From positions 868,001-932,000 of the forward strand of contig CAZVUO010000001.1 in assembly GCA_964630235.1 (NCBI GenBank): DNA of 64,000 nucleotides. Reading direction: 5' to 3'. The stretch is from JBFLYH01 sp964630235. GTDB taxonomy: Bacteria; Oederibacteriota; JAAXVQ01; JAUVAV01. Numbering within the stretch: the first letter of the stretch is position 1; the number at the start of each line of letters is the position of its first letter. The notes under the pieces were generated by a model. The model searched no databases. It was not told the origin of the DNA and saw only the letters and a program-made list of their open reading frames with translations. Shown here piece after piece: positions 14,843 to 25,082 of this stretch. The position numbers and the translations under genes are program-made.

Positions 14843-15454
14843 ATGACGTGGTGGCTTAAAACGGGCCTGGGCGCGCTCCTGCTGGTTGCGGCTGGCTGCG
14901 GCCAGCGCGTGCTGGTCCAACCCCTGACGGACATGAATGAATACAACCGGATCGCGATCCTGCCGTTCGAGACCGAGAGTTTTCTTTCCACCATCGGGCA
15001 CCAGCTGTCCGATGAGATCATGGTGTCCCTGCTCGAGAACGCGCCGGAGGTGCAACTGGTGGAACGCGGGCGGATTGACAGCCTGCTTCAGGAACAGCAG
15101 TTGGTGCGCAGCGGATACCTAAGCGTGGATTCAGCGGTGGCCGTGGGCAAGCTGCTGGGCGTGAGAGGGATCGTGACCGGCAGCGTGACCGCGTCCATCG
15201 GCGATATCCAGCCCACGCCGCTGTCGCCCCAGCGGGTCGCGACCGGCATCGCCACCATGCGCTTCGTGGACGTGGCCACGGGGCGGATATTGTGGGCCAA
15301 GCGGGCCAAGAGCGAAACGTCCAGCTATACCCAGCGGCCTGACGGCATGACCCCCTACAGCTACCGCACGGACCACGAGATGGTCCAGGCCGTGATCCAG
15401 GACCTGGGCAAGCAGCTGGCCCAGTTCTTCTATCCCCATTACGAGCTGCGCTGA
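14843..15454 (+). CDS. CsgG/LpoB-like outer-membrane lipoprotein
   Basis: 203 aa. The signal peptide ends with the lipobox VAAGC, so the Cys at about residue 19 would be lipidated. The rest follows the CsgG-like pattern: NRIAILPFE, LSDEIMVSLLE, QLVERGRIDSLLQEQ, then AVAVGKLLGVRGIVTGSV and ATGRILWA. CsgG itself forms a secretion pore and is longer; this length and the lack of pore-forming hairpins fit the smaller LpoB/CsgG-like periplasmic domain proteins. It has its own promoter and is followed 9 bp later by the AMMECR1 gene. Confidence 0.85.
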   Translation: MTWWLKTGLGALLLVAAGCGQRVLVQPLTDMNEYNRIAILPFETESFLSTIGHQLSDEIMVSLLENAPEVQLVERGRIDSLLQEQQLVRSGYLSVDSAVAVGKLLGVRGIVTGSVTASIGDIQPTPLSPQRVATGIATMRFVDVATGRILWAKRAKSETSSYTQRPDGMTPYSYRTDHEMVQAVIQDLGKQLAQFFYPHYELR

Positions 15455-15463
15455 GGTTTTTTC

Positions 15464-16033
15464 ATGAACGTAACCCCGGAAGAGGGGCGCAGGCTGCTGG
15501 AGCTGGCGCGCCAGTCCGCGGCCGCGGCCGCCGGGCGCAGATCCCTGCCCGCCGTCCGCCTGGCCGAGTGGCCGGAAGCCCTGCGGGAACCACTGGGTGC
15601 TTTTGTCACTCTTCACCACCGGGGACGCCTGCGGGGCTGCATCGGGCGCATGACCAGCCAGCAGTCCCTGCCGGAAACCGTGGCGGACATGGCGGCCGCG
15701 GCGGCGGTGGAGGATCCGAGGTTCCCGGCCTTGCGGCCTGAAGAGCTGGACGATGTGCGGGTGGAAATCTCCGTGCTTTCGCCGCTCGCGCGCATCCAGA
15801 ACCCGGAGGAGATCCAGCTGGGCCGGCACGGGGTGCTGGTGCGGCAAGGCCGGCGGACCGGGGTTTTTCTGCCGCAGGTAGCCACGGAAACCGGTTGGGA
15901 CCTGGAGACTTTTTTGTCCGAACTCTGCAGCGGCAAGGCCGGCCTGGAGGAAAACGCCTGGCAGGACCCGGAGACCGAGCTCTACACCTTCACGGCCCAG
16001 GTTATCCGGGAAGAGGCGTCCGGCCGGGCTTAA
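15464..16033 (+). CDS. amrA: AMMECR1-domain protein (AmmeMemoRadiSam system protein A)
   Basis: 189 aa. It contains the invariant LRGCIG motif of the AMMECR1 family, with AFVTLHH before it and EISVLSPL after it. In bacteria the family is usually linked to a MEMO protein and a radical SAM enzyme (AmrB, AmrS); neither is in this window. The molecular function is unsettled. The short 9-bp gap to the lipoprotein gene suggests cotranscription. Confidence 0.92.
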   Translation: MNVTPEEGRRLLELARQSAAAAAGRRSLPAVRLAEWPEALREPLGAFVTLHHRGRLRGCIGRMTSQQSLPETVADMAAAAAVEDPRFPALRPEELDDVRVEISVLSPLARIQNPEEIQLGRHGVLVRQGRRTGVFLPQVATETGWDLETFLSELCSGKAGLEENAWQDPETELYTFTAQVIREEASGRA

Positions 16034-16052
16034 TCTGGAAGGTTTTTTCAGC

Positions 16053-16081
16053 TTGAGGGGGCATCGGGCTTCTTGTATAAT
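16053..16081 (+). promoter_or_regulatory. Promoter upstream of the nuclease/ATP synthase genes
   Basis: TTGAGG (16053-16058), an exact 17-bp spacer and the consensus -10 TATAAT (16076-16081). It lies 60 bp before the bifunctional nuclease start and is the best candidate for the promoter of the ATP synthase cluster. Confidence 0.75.
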
Positions 16082-16143
16082 CCAGTTCCGGCTGGGGAAG
16101 CAGGCGCTTTTAAACAGGAACCGCCTGTGAGGAGGAACGCCGA

Positions 16144-16617
16144 ATGGTTGAGATGAAAGTCAAAGGATTGGCCGTGGACGCCAACTCCAAAATACCGGTG
16201 GTGATCCTGACCGATCCCGAGGAAAAACGCTATCTGCCGATCTGGATCGGCATCTACGAAGCGGACGCCATTTTGATCGCGCTCGAAAAGATCAACGTGC
16301 CCCGCCCCATGACGCACGACCTGTTGAAGTCGGTGCTGGAAACCCTGGGCGTGGCCATCGAACGCATCTTGATCCACAATATCCAGAACAACACCTTTTA
16401 CGCCCGCATTTCCCTGACGCGCGGCGAGGAAGAATGGGAAATCGACGCCCGGCCTTCGGACGCCATCGCGCTGGGACTCCGGGCCGAATGTCCGATTTTC
16501 GTCTCCGAAAAAGTGATCGTCGAGGCCAGCATCACCGACAAGTCCAAGTATGAGAAGGAAAAAATAGAGTTTAAAAAATTTTTCCAAGACTTGAAACCCG
16601 CCGATTTCAACCGTTAG
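16144..16617 (+). CDS. Bifunctional nuclease (BFN, DUF151) family protein
   Basis: 157 aa with an AGGAGG ribosome binding site. The family pattern is clear: VKGLAVDANSKIPVVILTD, LPIWIGIYEADAI, RPMTHDLLKSVLE, FYARI and RPSDAIALGLR. Plant relatives have RNase and DNase activity; bacterial ones are widespread and poorly characterised. A lysine-rich tail ends the protein. It is 4 bp upstream of the first ATP synthase accessory gene, so it is probably read from the same promoter. Confidence 0.92.
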   Translation: MVEMKVKGLAVDANSKIPVVILTDPEEKRYLPIWIGIYEADAILIALEKINVPRPMTHDLLKSVLETLGVAIERILIHNIQNNTFYARISLTRGEEEWEIDARPSDAIALGLRAECPIFVSEKVIVEASITDKSKYEKEKIEFKKFFQDLKPADFNR

Positions 16618-16621
16618 CGGG

Positions 16622-16858
16622 ATGCCGCTCTCAACCGACAATCCCTTCCGAACACTGGGGCAAGCCAGTCTGGCCGGAGTGATGCTGGCGGCGTGCATCT
16701 TCGTCGGCACGGGCCTGGGCGTCCTCCTGGACCGCTGGCTGGGCAGCAGGCCGTGGCTGACGCTGATCCTCATGGTGTTCGGCATCGTGGCGGGTTATTA
16801 CAATGTGATCCGCATCCTGGCGGGCCTGCGGACCGGCCGCGGCGCGTCTTCCCGGTGA
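16622..16858 (+). CDS. AtpZ/AtpI-type F1Fo ATPase accessory membrane protein
   Basis: 78 aa with two transmembrane helices (LGQASLAGVMLAACIFVGTG and WLTLILMVFGIVAGYYNVI) joined by LGVLLDRWLGSRP. This is the small AtpZ/AtpQ-like family encoded at the head of atp operons; it assists assembly or Mg2+ handling in some species. It overlaps the next gene by four bases (GTGA). Confidence 0.88.
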   Translation: MPLSTDNPFRTLGQASLAGVMLAACIFVGTGLGVLLDRWLGSRPWLTLILMVFGIVAGYYNVIRILAGLRTGRGASSR

Positions 16859-17202
16859 GGCGCGTGGTGGCGGCGGGCTGGCTGTCGCTGATCGTCCTTT
16901 TGCCCCTGGCCTGCTGGCTGGGAGGCGAGCCGCGCTGGGCGCTGGGCTTGGTCTGCGGGGAAGCCCTGGGCGCCGCGAGTTACCTGTGGATCGGCTTTTC
17001 CCTGCGCCGGGGATTGACTGGGGATCCCACGGGACTGCGCCGCAACTGGTGGTGGCACAGTCTGATCCGCTACGCGGTGCTCGCGGGGGCGCTGTATCTG
17101 GCGCTGGTGTGGCCGGCGGTGACGATCTGGGCGGTGCTTGCGGGCTACACGCTGGTGCAGCTGCCGGCCGCGGTCCTGCGCGCCGTGGTCGCGCCGGGTT
17201 AA
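16855..17202 (+). CDS. atpI: ATP synthase subunit I (assembly protein)
   Basis: 115 aa from a GTG overlapping the preceding stop. Four hydrophobic segments and the position directly before atpB identify subunit I, a helper for c-ring assembly. Sequence conservation in this family is low, so the call leans on topology and context. Confidence 0.8.
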   Translation: MRRVVAAGWLSLIVLLPLACWLGGEPRWALGLVCGEALGAASYLWIGFSLRRGLTGDPTGLRRNWWWHSLIRYAVLAGALYLALVWPAVTIWAVLAGYTLVQLPAAVLRAVVAPG

Positions 17203-17237
17203 GCTTTTCCAGCATTTGTGCGGATAGGGGTCTTGCC

Positions 17238-17960
17238 GTGAGCGCGATTCCGGAATCCATTGAATACCATCTTCCGTTTGACGCCAGCATCCTGATGAGC
17301 CTGGGTTCGGTCGCCGTCATCGCCTTGGTGTCGTGGGCCGCTACCCGGCGCATGAGCGCCGTGCCCCGGGGCTGGCAGGGTTTCTTGGAATGGATCCTGG
17401 GAATCGTTTTTCAGTTCGCGGACGACATGGTCGGCCCGACCGCGCCGCGGTATTACCCGCTTTTCGCCATGCTGTTCTTTTTTATCCTGGTTTCCAACCT
17501 CATGGGACTGGTTCCCGGCCTGTTTTCCAGCACCAGCCGCCTGTCCACCACGGTCGGGCTCGCGCTGGTGGTGTTTTTCTCCACGCATTATTTCGGCATC
17601 AAGGAGCGGGGCGTGTGGGGCTATGTCCGGCACTGGTTCGGGCCCGTGCCGGCGTGGCTCAAGCCGTTCATGCTGATCATCGAGCTGATCAGCGAGCTGG
17701 CACGCCCCCTCTCCCTGTCCTTCCGTCTGTTCGGCAACATCCTGGCCAAGGAGATCCTGCTCGGCGTGCTCGCCCTGCTGGTGATCATCTTTTTGCCGTC
17801 TGGAAATTTCATCCAGGAAGCGCTGACCCTGGTCCCGGTGGTGCTGCGCCCCCTGATCATCCTCCTGGGGATCCTGGTCAGCATCATCCAGGCGTTCGTG
17901 TTCATGATATTAGCGATGGTATATATAGGAGGGGCAGTACAAGCACATGAAGGCCACTAG
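17238..17960 (+). CDS. atpB: F1Fo ATP synthase subunit a
   Basis: 240 aa, GTG start after AGGGG. Subunit a is recognised by its membrane helices and the essential arginine segment ELISELARPLSLSFRLFGN (the Arg faces the c-ring), followed by NILAKEILLG and the last helices up to IQAFVFMILAMVYIGGA. It forms the ion half-channels of the Fo motor. The tail GGAVQAHEGH is repeated, with synonymous changes, 140 bp downstream beyond a repeat insertion. Confidence 0.96.
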   Translation: MSAIPESIEYHLPFDASILMSLGSVAVIALVSWAATRRMSAVPRGWQGFLEWILGIVFQFADDMVGPTAPRYYPLFAMLFFFILVSNLMGLVPGLFSSTSRLSTTVGLALVVFFSTHYFGIKERGVWGYVRHWFGPVPAWLKPFMLIIELISELARPLSLSFRLFGNILAKEILLGVLALLVIIFLPSGNFIQEALTLVPVVLRPLIILLGILVSIIQAFVFMILAMVYIGGAVQAHEGH

Positions 17961-17972
17961 CGATATGGTCTG

Positions 17973-18041
17973 GAACAGTTGAGCAGTAGACCGCAGTCGA
18001 GCATTCGTCTCCTGTTCGACTGTTCTTCTGCTCGACTGCTC
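17973..18041 (+). repeat. Inverted array of 8-nt units downstream of atpB
   Basis: Forward units GAACAGTT, GAGCAGTA, GACCGCAGTC, GAGCA (17973-18003) face reverse units which read GAGCAGTC, GAGCAGAA, GAACAGTC, GAACAG on the other strand (18011-18041). The whole can fold into one long imperfect hairpin. Confidence 0.75.
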
Positions 18042-18069
18042 CGCCGTTTTCGCTAAGCGAAAACGGCGG
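18041..18069 (+). terminator. Perfect 13-bp hairpin in the atpB-atpE gap
   Basis: CCGCCGTTTTCGC, loop TAA, GCGAAAACGGCGG. There is no U-tract after it, so it is a strong secondary structure and possible transcript-processing or attenuation site more than a classical terminator. Confidence 0.5.
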
Positions 18070-18100
18070 CGGGGCGGTGCAAACCCACGAAGGGCATTAA
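18068..18100 (+). pseudogene. Displaced second copy of the atpB 3' end
   Basis: Read in frame, these bases encode GGAVQTHEGH and a stop, against GGAVQAHEGH and stop at the true atpB end (17928-17960). Of 11 codons, three are identical and most others differ at the third position (gca/gcg, gta/gtg, cat/cac, ggc/ggg, cac/cat, tag/taa), with one Ala-to-Thr change. No start or longer frame precedes it. Confidence 0.7.
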
Positions 18101-18111
18101 TACAGAAAGTA

Positions 18112-18181
18112 GAACAGGTGAACGGTCGAGCAGGTGATTTGGAAAAGTCACCTGATCAACTGATCGCCTGCTCAACTGCTC
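18112..18181 (+). repeat. Second inverted array of 8-nt units before atpE
   Basis: Forward GAACAGGT, GAACGGTC, GAGCAGGT (18112-18135); reverse strand GAGCAGTT, GAGCAGGC, GATCAGTT, GATCAGGT (18148-18181). It ends six bases before the atpE ribosome binding site. Confidence 0.75.
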
Positions 18182-18202
18182 ACATCAAAGGAGGGTACGA
18201 AA

Positions 18203-18583
18203 GTGAAAAAAGCATTCATGTGTTGGGGATGGTCGGCGGCGGCGTGGCTGCTGACGGCGGGAAGCGCGCTGGCCAGCGAGACCGCCGAAACGGCGGCGAA
18301 GACCGCCGGCGCGGACGGCGGCTTGTCCACCTGGTTCTTCGTGGCCTGCGTGTCCGCGGCGGCGCTGGGCTTGGGACTGGCCGCGCTCGGCGGCGGACTG
18401 GGGCAGGGCATCGCGGTCAGCAAAGCGGTGGAAGGCATCGCCCGCCAGCCCGAAGCCAGCGGACCGATCCAGACCGCGATGATCATCGGCATTTCCTTCA
18501 TTGAATCGCTGACGATCTACGCGCTGGTGGTGGCGCTGATCTTGCTGTTCGCCAACCCGTTCTTGTCGTATTTCGTGAAATAA
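18203..18583 (+). CDS. atpE: F1Fo ATP synthase subunit c, with signal-like N-terminus and Na+-type ligands
   Basis: 126 aa, GTG start with AAAGGAGGG upstream. Residues 1-25 look like a cleavable signal sequence (LLTAGSALA-SE), an extension seen in some c subunits. The mature part is the two-helix hairpin. Helix 1 carries GLGQGIAVSKAVEGIARQPEA with Q68; helix 2 carries ISFIESLTIYALV with E101, S102 and Y106. The spacing Q-33-E and E-S-x3-Y equals that of Q32, E65, S66 and Y70, the sodium ligands of the Ilyobacter c-ring. Na+ coupling is therefore likely but not proven. Confidence 0.95.
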   Translation: MKKAFMCWGWSAAAWLLTAGSALASETAETAAKTAGADGGLSTWFFVACVSAAALGLGLAALGGGLGQGIAVSKAVEGIARQPEASGPIQTAMIIGISFIESLTIYALVVALILLFANPFLSYFVK

Positions 18584-18602
18584 GGAACAAGGCAGGTTCG
18601 GC

Positions 18603-19112
18603 ATGATCGAAATCAGCTTGCCCTTGCTGCTGACCCAGGTGGCCACGTTCCTGGTGGCCATGGTGGTGGTCTGGCGCTTGTTCTGGGGACCGCTGACCCG
18701 TCTGATGCGGGAGCGGACCGAGAAGATCGCTTCGGACCTGGAGCGCGCCGAGACCGGACGGCGCGAACTGGAAGCGCTGGAAGCGGATTACCGGCGCCGC
18801 ATGGCCGCCATCGAAGAGCAGGCGCGCAAGGAAATCAAGGAAGCCGTGCAGAAGGGGAACCAGTCCAGAGAGGAGATCCTGGTTGCCGCGCGGCAGGAAG
18901 CCGAGCGGATCTTACGGAAAGCCCAGCAAGACCTGGCCCGGGAACGCGAACAGGTGATCCGCGAACTGAGGGCGCAGGTGGCTGACCTGTCGCTCTCCGC
19001 GGTCGAACGGTTGCTTGGGGACGGCGTGGACCAAAAGGCTCAGAAACGCCTGCTGGAGGAATTCCTGGGCGAGCTCGCAACCCTTGCGCCCAAAGGGGGC
19101 CCCAAAAAGTGA
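18603..19112 (+). CDS. atpF: F1Fo ATP synthase subunit b
   Basis: 169 aa. One N-terminal membrane helix (LLLTQVATFLVAMVVVWRLFW) is followed by a long charged coiled coil (RELEALEADYRRRMAAIEEQ...), the standard form of the peripheral stalk. It overlaps atpH by four bases (GTGA), consistent with fixed stoichiometry in the stalk. Confidence 0.95.
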   Translation: MIEISLPLLLTQVATFLVAMVVVWRLFWGPLTRLMRERTEKIASDLERAETGRRELEALEADYRRRMAAIEEQARKEIKEAVQKGNQSREEILVAARQEAERILRKAQQDLAREREQVIRELRAQVADLSLSAVERLLGDGVDQKAQKRLLEEFLGELATLAPKGGPKK

Positions 19113-19651
19113 ACCACGAGACCATTATTGCTTCCAAATACGCCAAGGCGGTTTTCAGCCTGGCCCGGGAACAGGGCCGAGCCGAGGCTTTTCTGGAAGA
19201 ACTCGAGTGGGCGGCCGCCCAGTTCGGGCAGGGAGAAGGCCGCCGCCTGCTGCTGCATCCGCGCCTGCCGGTATCGGAAAAGCAGGCCGCGCTGGATGCG
19301 GTTTTCGCAGGCCAGGGTTCGCCGCTTTTGCGTTCTTTGATGAAACTCCTGGTGGAGAAGCGCCGCGGCGCGCTCCTCGGTGCGATCGCCGCCCTTTACC
19401 GGGAGGAATGGCTGGCCGCCCGGCGCACGGGCGTGGCCACCGTGACCACGGCTCAGCCGCTCACGGACGCCCAACTGGAGCAGGTGCGGGCCCGGCTGTC
19501 CGCCCTGCACGGCCGGGAGATCGAGCTTAAGCAAGTGGTCAAACCGGAACTGGTCGCTGGCGCGCGGGTGGAGCTGGGCGACTGGCTGCTGGACGGAACC
19601 CTGCGCGCGCGCCTGGCCAGGCTGCGCCGGACGCTGCTGGCCGAGAACTAA
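19109..19651 (+). CDS. atpH: F1Fo ATP synthase subunit delta
   Basis: 180 aa, GTG start. It opens with IIASKYAKAVFSLAREQ and ends with KPELVAGARVELGDWLLDGTLRARL, both typical of delta/OSCP, which joins the b stalk to the alpha-beta crown. Order and length are normal. Confidence 0.94.
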   Translation: MNHETIIASKYAKAVFSLAREQGRAEAFLEELEWAAAQFGQGEGRRLLLHPRLPVSEKQAALDAVFAGQGSPLLRSLMKLLVEKRRGALLGAIAALYREEWLAARRTGVATVTTAQPLTDAQLEQVRARLSALHGREIELKQVVKPELVAGARVELGDWLLDGTLRARLARLRRTLLAEN

Positions 19652-19673
19652 AAGTCTGCCAAGAGGACACGAC

Positions 19674-21185
<1,512 letters not shown>

Positions 21186-21248
21186 GTTTTGTCTATTTGT
21201 TGATTTAGTTTGAGTGAACGGGTTTCTTTTTCGGGCCTTGTATTTGGA

Positions 21249-21358
21249 CGTCATACCGGCCCAGTCCTGGCTGATCTGGGCCAGGGCGAAAGCCGGTATC
21301 CAGGATGGTTCGGTTAAAATATTTACTGGACCCCGGCTGGGATCATGCCGGGGTGACG
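21249..21358. repeat. Bipartite palindromic repeat between atpA and atpG
   Basis: A GTCATACCGGC...GCCGGTATCCAG palindrome is joined to CTGGACCCCGGC...GCCGGGGTGACG. Other copies of this family lie at 41518, 51578, 52793 and 54381. Its end is 28 bp before the atpG start. Confidence 0.85.
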
Positions 21359-21385
21359 AAATATAATAAATGGAGACACGAGCGC

Positions 21386-22252
21386 ATGCCCGGCATCCGC
21401 GAACTGCGGGACCGCGTTAAAGGGGTCAAGAACATCCAGCAGATCACGCGCGCCATGAAAATGGTCGCGTCCGCGCGGATGCACAAAGCCCAGCAGCAGC
21501 TGCTGGCGGCCAGGCCGTACGCCGCCAAGCTCAGCGACATGATCCGCCAGCTGGCCGGCCACGCGCCGGCCGGGTGCCACCCCCTGCTCTGCCAGCGCGA
21601 GCAGGCGCCCGCAGCCTGGGTGGTGCTGGCTTCGGACAAGGGGCTGTGCGGCGGGTTCAACGCCCAGCCGCTGCAAATCGTGGCGCGGGAACTGGAAGCC
21701 GCCGCGCCGGCCGGCGGCCGGCCTGATGTCCTGGTTCTGGGCCGCAAGGGCGTGGATTTTTTCCGCCGGGCCGGCGTCAAACCGTTCCGCGAATGGGCGG
21801 GATTCTGGCAGGACCTCAACTGGCACCACGCCAACCTGGTTGGCCAGGAAATGATCGAGGCGTTCGCCGCCGGCCGCTGGTCGCGGGTCATGCTGGTTTA
21901 CAACCGCTTCAAGTCCGCGCTGGCGCAGGAAGCGGTGAGCGAAGCGCTCCTGCCCCTGCCGCCGGCGGATTCACAGCCCCTGGGTCAGTACCGGGAATTC
22001 GAATTCGAACCCGGGGCCGCGGAGATTCTCTCGGAGCTTCTGCCGCGTTACGTGAAAATGTCCCTCTGGCACGCTCTGCTGGAGTCCAAGGCCGCCGAGC
22101 AAGCCGCCCGCATGCAGGCCATGGACAGCGCCACGGACAACGCGGGCGAGATGATCGGCGAGCTGACGCTTAAAATGAACCGGGCGCGCCAGGCGCTGAT
22201 CACCCGGGAGATCGCGGAAGTGGTGGGCAGCGCGGAAGCGGTCGTGGCATAG
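21386..22252 (+). CDS. atpG: F1Fo ATP synthase subunit gamma
   Basis: 288 aa. It begins MPGIRELRDRVKGVKNIQQITRAMKMVA and ends with DNAGEMIGELTLKMNRARQ...ITREIAEVVGSAEAV, the coiled-coil ends of the rotor shaft; DKGLCGGFN is in between. The ATG at 21386 was chosen over the longer frame because that frame runs back through a palindromic repeat and GGAG lies upstream. Confidence 0.96.
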   Translation: MPGIRELRDRVKGVKNIQQITRAMKMVASARMHKAQQQLLAARPYAAKLSDMIRQLAGHAPAGCHPLLCQREQAPAAWVVLASDKGLCGGFNAQPLQIVARELEAAAPAGGRPDVLVLGRKGVDFFRRAGVKPFREWAGFWQDLNWHHANLVGQEMIEAFAAGRWSRVMLVYNRFKSALAQEAVSEALLPLPPADSQPLGQYREFEFEPGAAEILSELLPRYVKMSLWHALLESKAAEQAARMQAMDSATDNAGEMIGELTLKMNRARQALITREIAEVVGSAEAVVA

Positions 22253-22281
22253 GAACTTGAGCCGCTCATGGCTCAAGTTCC
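22252..22281 (+). terminator. 12-bp perfect hairpin after atpG
   Basis: GGAACTTGAGCC, loop gctcat, GGCTCAAGTTCC, beginning on the last base of the atpG stop. No U-run follows, and atpD lies downstream in the same direction, so it may adjust rather than end transcription. Confidence 0.45.
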
Positions 22282-22283
22282 AG

Positions 22284-22354
22284 AGCATTTGAGATTTGGA
22301 AGTCGAAAGTAGATGAAAAGCTCAAATGCGGTCTACTTTCAACTTTCTACTTTC
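22284..22354 (+). repeat. Inverted repeat built from 7-nt GAAAGTW units
   Basis: The reverse strand of 22332-22354 reads GAAAGTA GAAAGTT GAAAGTA GA; one forward unit (GAAAGTAGA, 22304-22312) faces it. Enclosing arms GCATTTGAG (22284-22292) and CTCAAATGC (22321-22329) are also perfect inverts. It fills the atpG-atpD gap. Confidence 0.65.
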
Positions 22355-22392
22355 AAAAAAATCTTTCTACTGTCACTATTGAGGTGTTCTCC

Positions 22393-23805
<1,413 letters not shown>

Positions 23806-23809
23806 CCAG

Positions 23810-24238
23810 ATGGCAAAGTCATTCCAGTTGGAACTCGTGACCCCTGAACGCCACATGCTGACGCAGACCGTGGAGGAACTGACCTGCCCGGGCCTGCACG
23901 GCAGTTTCGGCGTGCTGGCCGGGCATGTCCCCATGGTGGTGGCGCTCAGACCCGGCATGCTCAAGGTCAAGGCCGAAGGCGCGGAGACGCTCTATGTGCT
24001 GGGCGGCGGGTTCGCGGAGATCATACCTGGCAAGACCATCATTCTCGCGGACACGGCCGAGCGCGCCGAGGACATTGACATCGAGGCCGCCCGCCGGGAG
24101 CGCGAGCGGGCCCTGGCCCAGTTGCGCAGGGGCGTGCGGGGCAGGGAGCTGGACGCCACGGAAATTTCCCTGCACAAAGCCCTGGCCCGCCTCCGGACAG
24201 CGGAGGTCATGCGCCACCGCAAACCGCGCGCGCGCTGA
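23810..24238 (+). CDS. atpC: F1Fo ATP synthase subunit epsilon
   Basis: 142 aa. The N-terminal beta sandwich (LELVTPERHMLTQTVEELTCPGLHGSFGVLAGHVPMV) and the C-terminal two-helix domain with ERAEDIDIEAARRERERALAQL are complete. It lies 4 bp after atpD and ends the operon; the DNA after it abruptly becomes AT-rich. Confidence 0.94.
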   Translation: MAKSFQLELVTPERHMLTQTVEELTCPGLHGSFGVLAGHVPMVVALRPGMLKVKAEGAETLYVLGGGFAEIIPGKTIILADTAERAEDIDIEAARRERERALAQLRRGVRGRELDATEISLHKALARLRTAEVMRHRKPRAR

Positions 24239-24350
24239 CAAGCCCGGTACGGTTTTTACGATTTTGATCATCCCTGCCAATAAAAGCCGAATATATTCGC
24301 ATTAAAATCCCGAAACCCCGGTCCAATAAATAGAAGCAAGATTTATTAAT

Positions 24351-24379
24351 TTGACAAGTACTCCAAAATGGGGTATTAT
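24351..24379 (+). promoter_or_regulatory. Consensus promoter with embedded operator for the toxin-antitoxin pair
   Basis: TTGACA (24351-24356), a 17-bp spacer and TATTAT (24374-24379). Between them, TACTCC-aaaat-GGGGTA (24359-24375) is a near-perfect inverted repeat, placed where a bound antitoxin would block RNA polymerase. The -10 ends only four bases before the toxin ATG. Confidence 0.75.
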
Positions 24380-24383
24380 CTAA

Positions 24384-24650
24384 ATGCGCTATAAAGTTGT
24401 CATACGTCATAAGCTGCTTAAACGGTTGAGGTTGTTGCCGTTCAATATCAAGGATAAATTCCTCTATCTGGTTAAAGATTTAGAAAATACCGGCCCGGTC
24501 TTGACCCACTGGCGTAATTATAGCCGTTTGGGACCGGATACTTACCATTGCCATTTGGGATATTCCTGGGTGGCTTGCTGGCGCTGTGAAAAACAATCAA
24601 TCGAGATCGAGGTCTACTATGTTGGCAGTCGTGAAAGCGCACCATACTGA
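24384..24650 (+). CDS. RelE/ParE-superfamily toxin
   Basis: 88 aa. The C-terminal half has the RelE-type strand pattern GPDTYHCHLGYSWVACWRCEKQSIEIEVYYVGSRESAPY (quoted in parts: YHCHLGYSWVACW, IEIEVYYVGSRESAPY). It begins MRYKVVIRHKLLKRLRLLP. Family members cut ribosome-bound mRNA. It overlaps the HTH antitoxin by 32 bp, toxin first, the HigBA/RelBE reverse order. With the predicted promoter the transcript would start at about the ATG, so the mRNA may be leaderless. Base composition is lower in G+C than the neighbouring atp genes, suggesting acquisition. Confidence 0.85.
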   Translation: MRYKVVIRHKLLKRLRLLPFNIKDKFLYLVKDLENTGPVLTHWRNYSRLGPDTYHCHLGYSWVACWRCEKQSIEIEVYYVGSRESAPY

Positions 24651-24975
24651 TTTTACTATTCGGGGGAAAATACCCGAAAAAGTCCTGCGCTATCTGCAGC
24701 GAGCCTATGGAAAAGCCTTGGTGGTAGAAGATGAGCAATTAGTAGATATATCTCAGACCGATTGGTATCGGGACATGAGCAAGAAGGTGCGTCCCGGCGA
24801 CGCCATCCGGGTCTATCGAGAGAACCGTAAATGGACCCAGGAACAACTGGGTAAGAAGATCGGAGTGTCCAAATATCGCGTGTCCGATCTGGAGAACCAC
24901 CGCCGTGCCGTGAGCAAGCAGCTCGCCAAGATGCTGGCCGAATTGTTCCAAGTGCCGGTGGAAAGATTTATTTAA
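24619..24975 (+). CDS. HTH (XRE-type) antitoxin
   Basis: 118 aa from the ATG at 24619, with GAGG upstream. Residues ~1-65 form an N-terminal domain that could grip the toxin. Residues ~70-115 are an XRE helix-turn-helix (KWTQEQLGKKIGVSKYRVSDLENHRRAVSKQ in sequence; recognition helix around VSKYRVSDLE). It probably neutralises the overlapping toxin and represses the promoter at 24351 by binding the inverted repeat there. Confidence 0.88.
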   Translation: MLAVVKAHHTDFTIRGKIPEKVLRYLQRAYGKALVVEDEQLVDISQTDWYRDMSKKVRPGDAIRVYRENRKWTQEQLGKKIGVSKYRVSDLENHRRAVSKQLAKMLAELFQVPVERFI

Positions 24976-25019
24976 ATAATAAGTTAGTAGCCAGCATCTA
25001 ACCACCCCTCATCCTCGTT

Positions 25020-25050
25020 AACTTGAAGTGCCATTTTGGCACTTCAAGTT
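25020..25050 (+). terminator. 13-bp perfect hairpin after the toxin-antitoxin pair
   Basis: AACTTGAAGTGCC, loop ATTTT, GGCACTTCAAGTT, followed by gtaaaactcctctctt. The U-tract is poor; it could still end transcription of the pair. Confidence 0.5.
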
Positions 25051-25082
25051 GTAAAACTCCTCTCTTAAACACGGAAAGCGCT

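Noticed and set aside
24384..24975. Calling the pair HigBA by name
   Set aside because: Order and folds fit several RelE/HTH systems; sequence alone here cannot choose the subtype.
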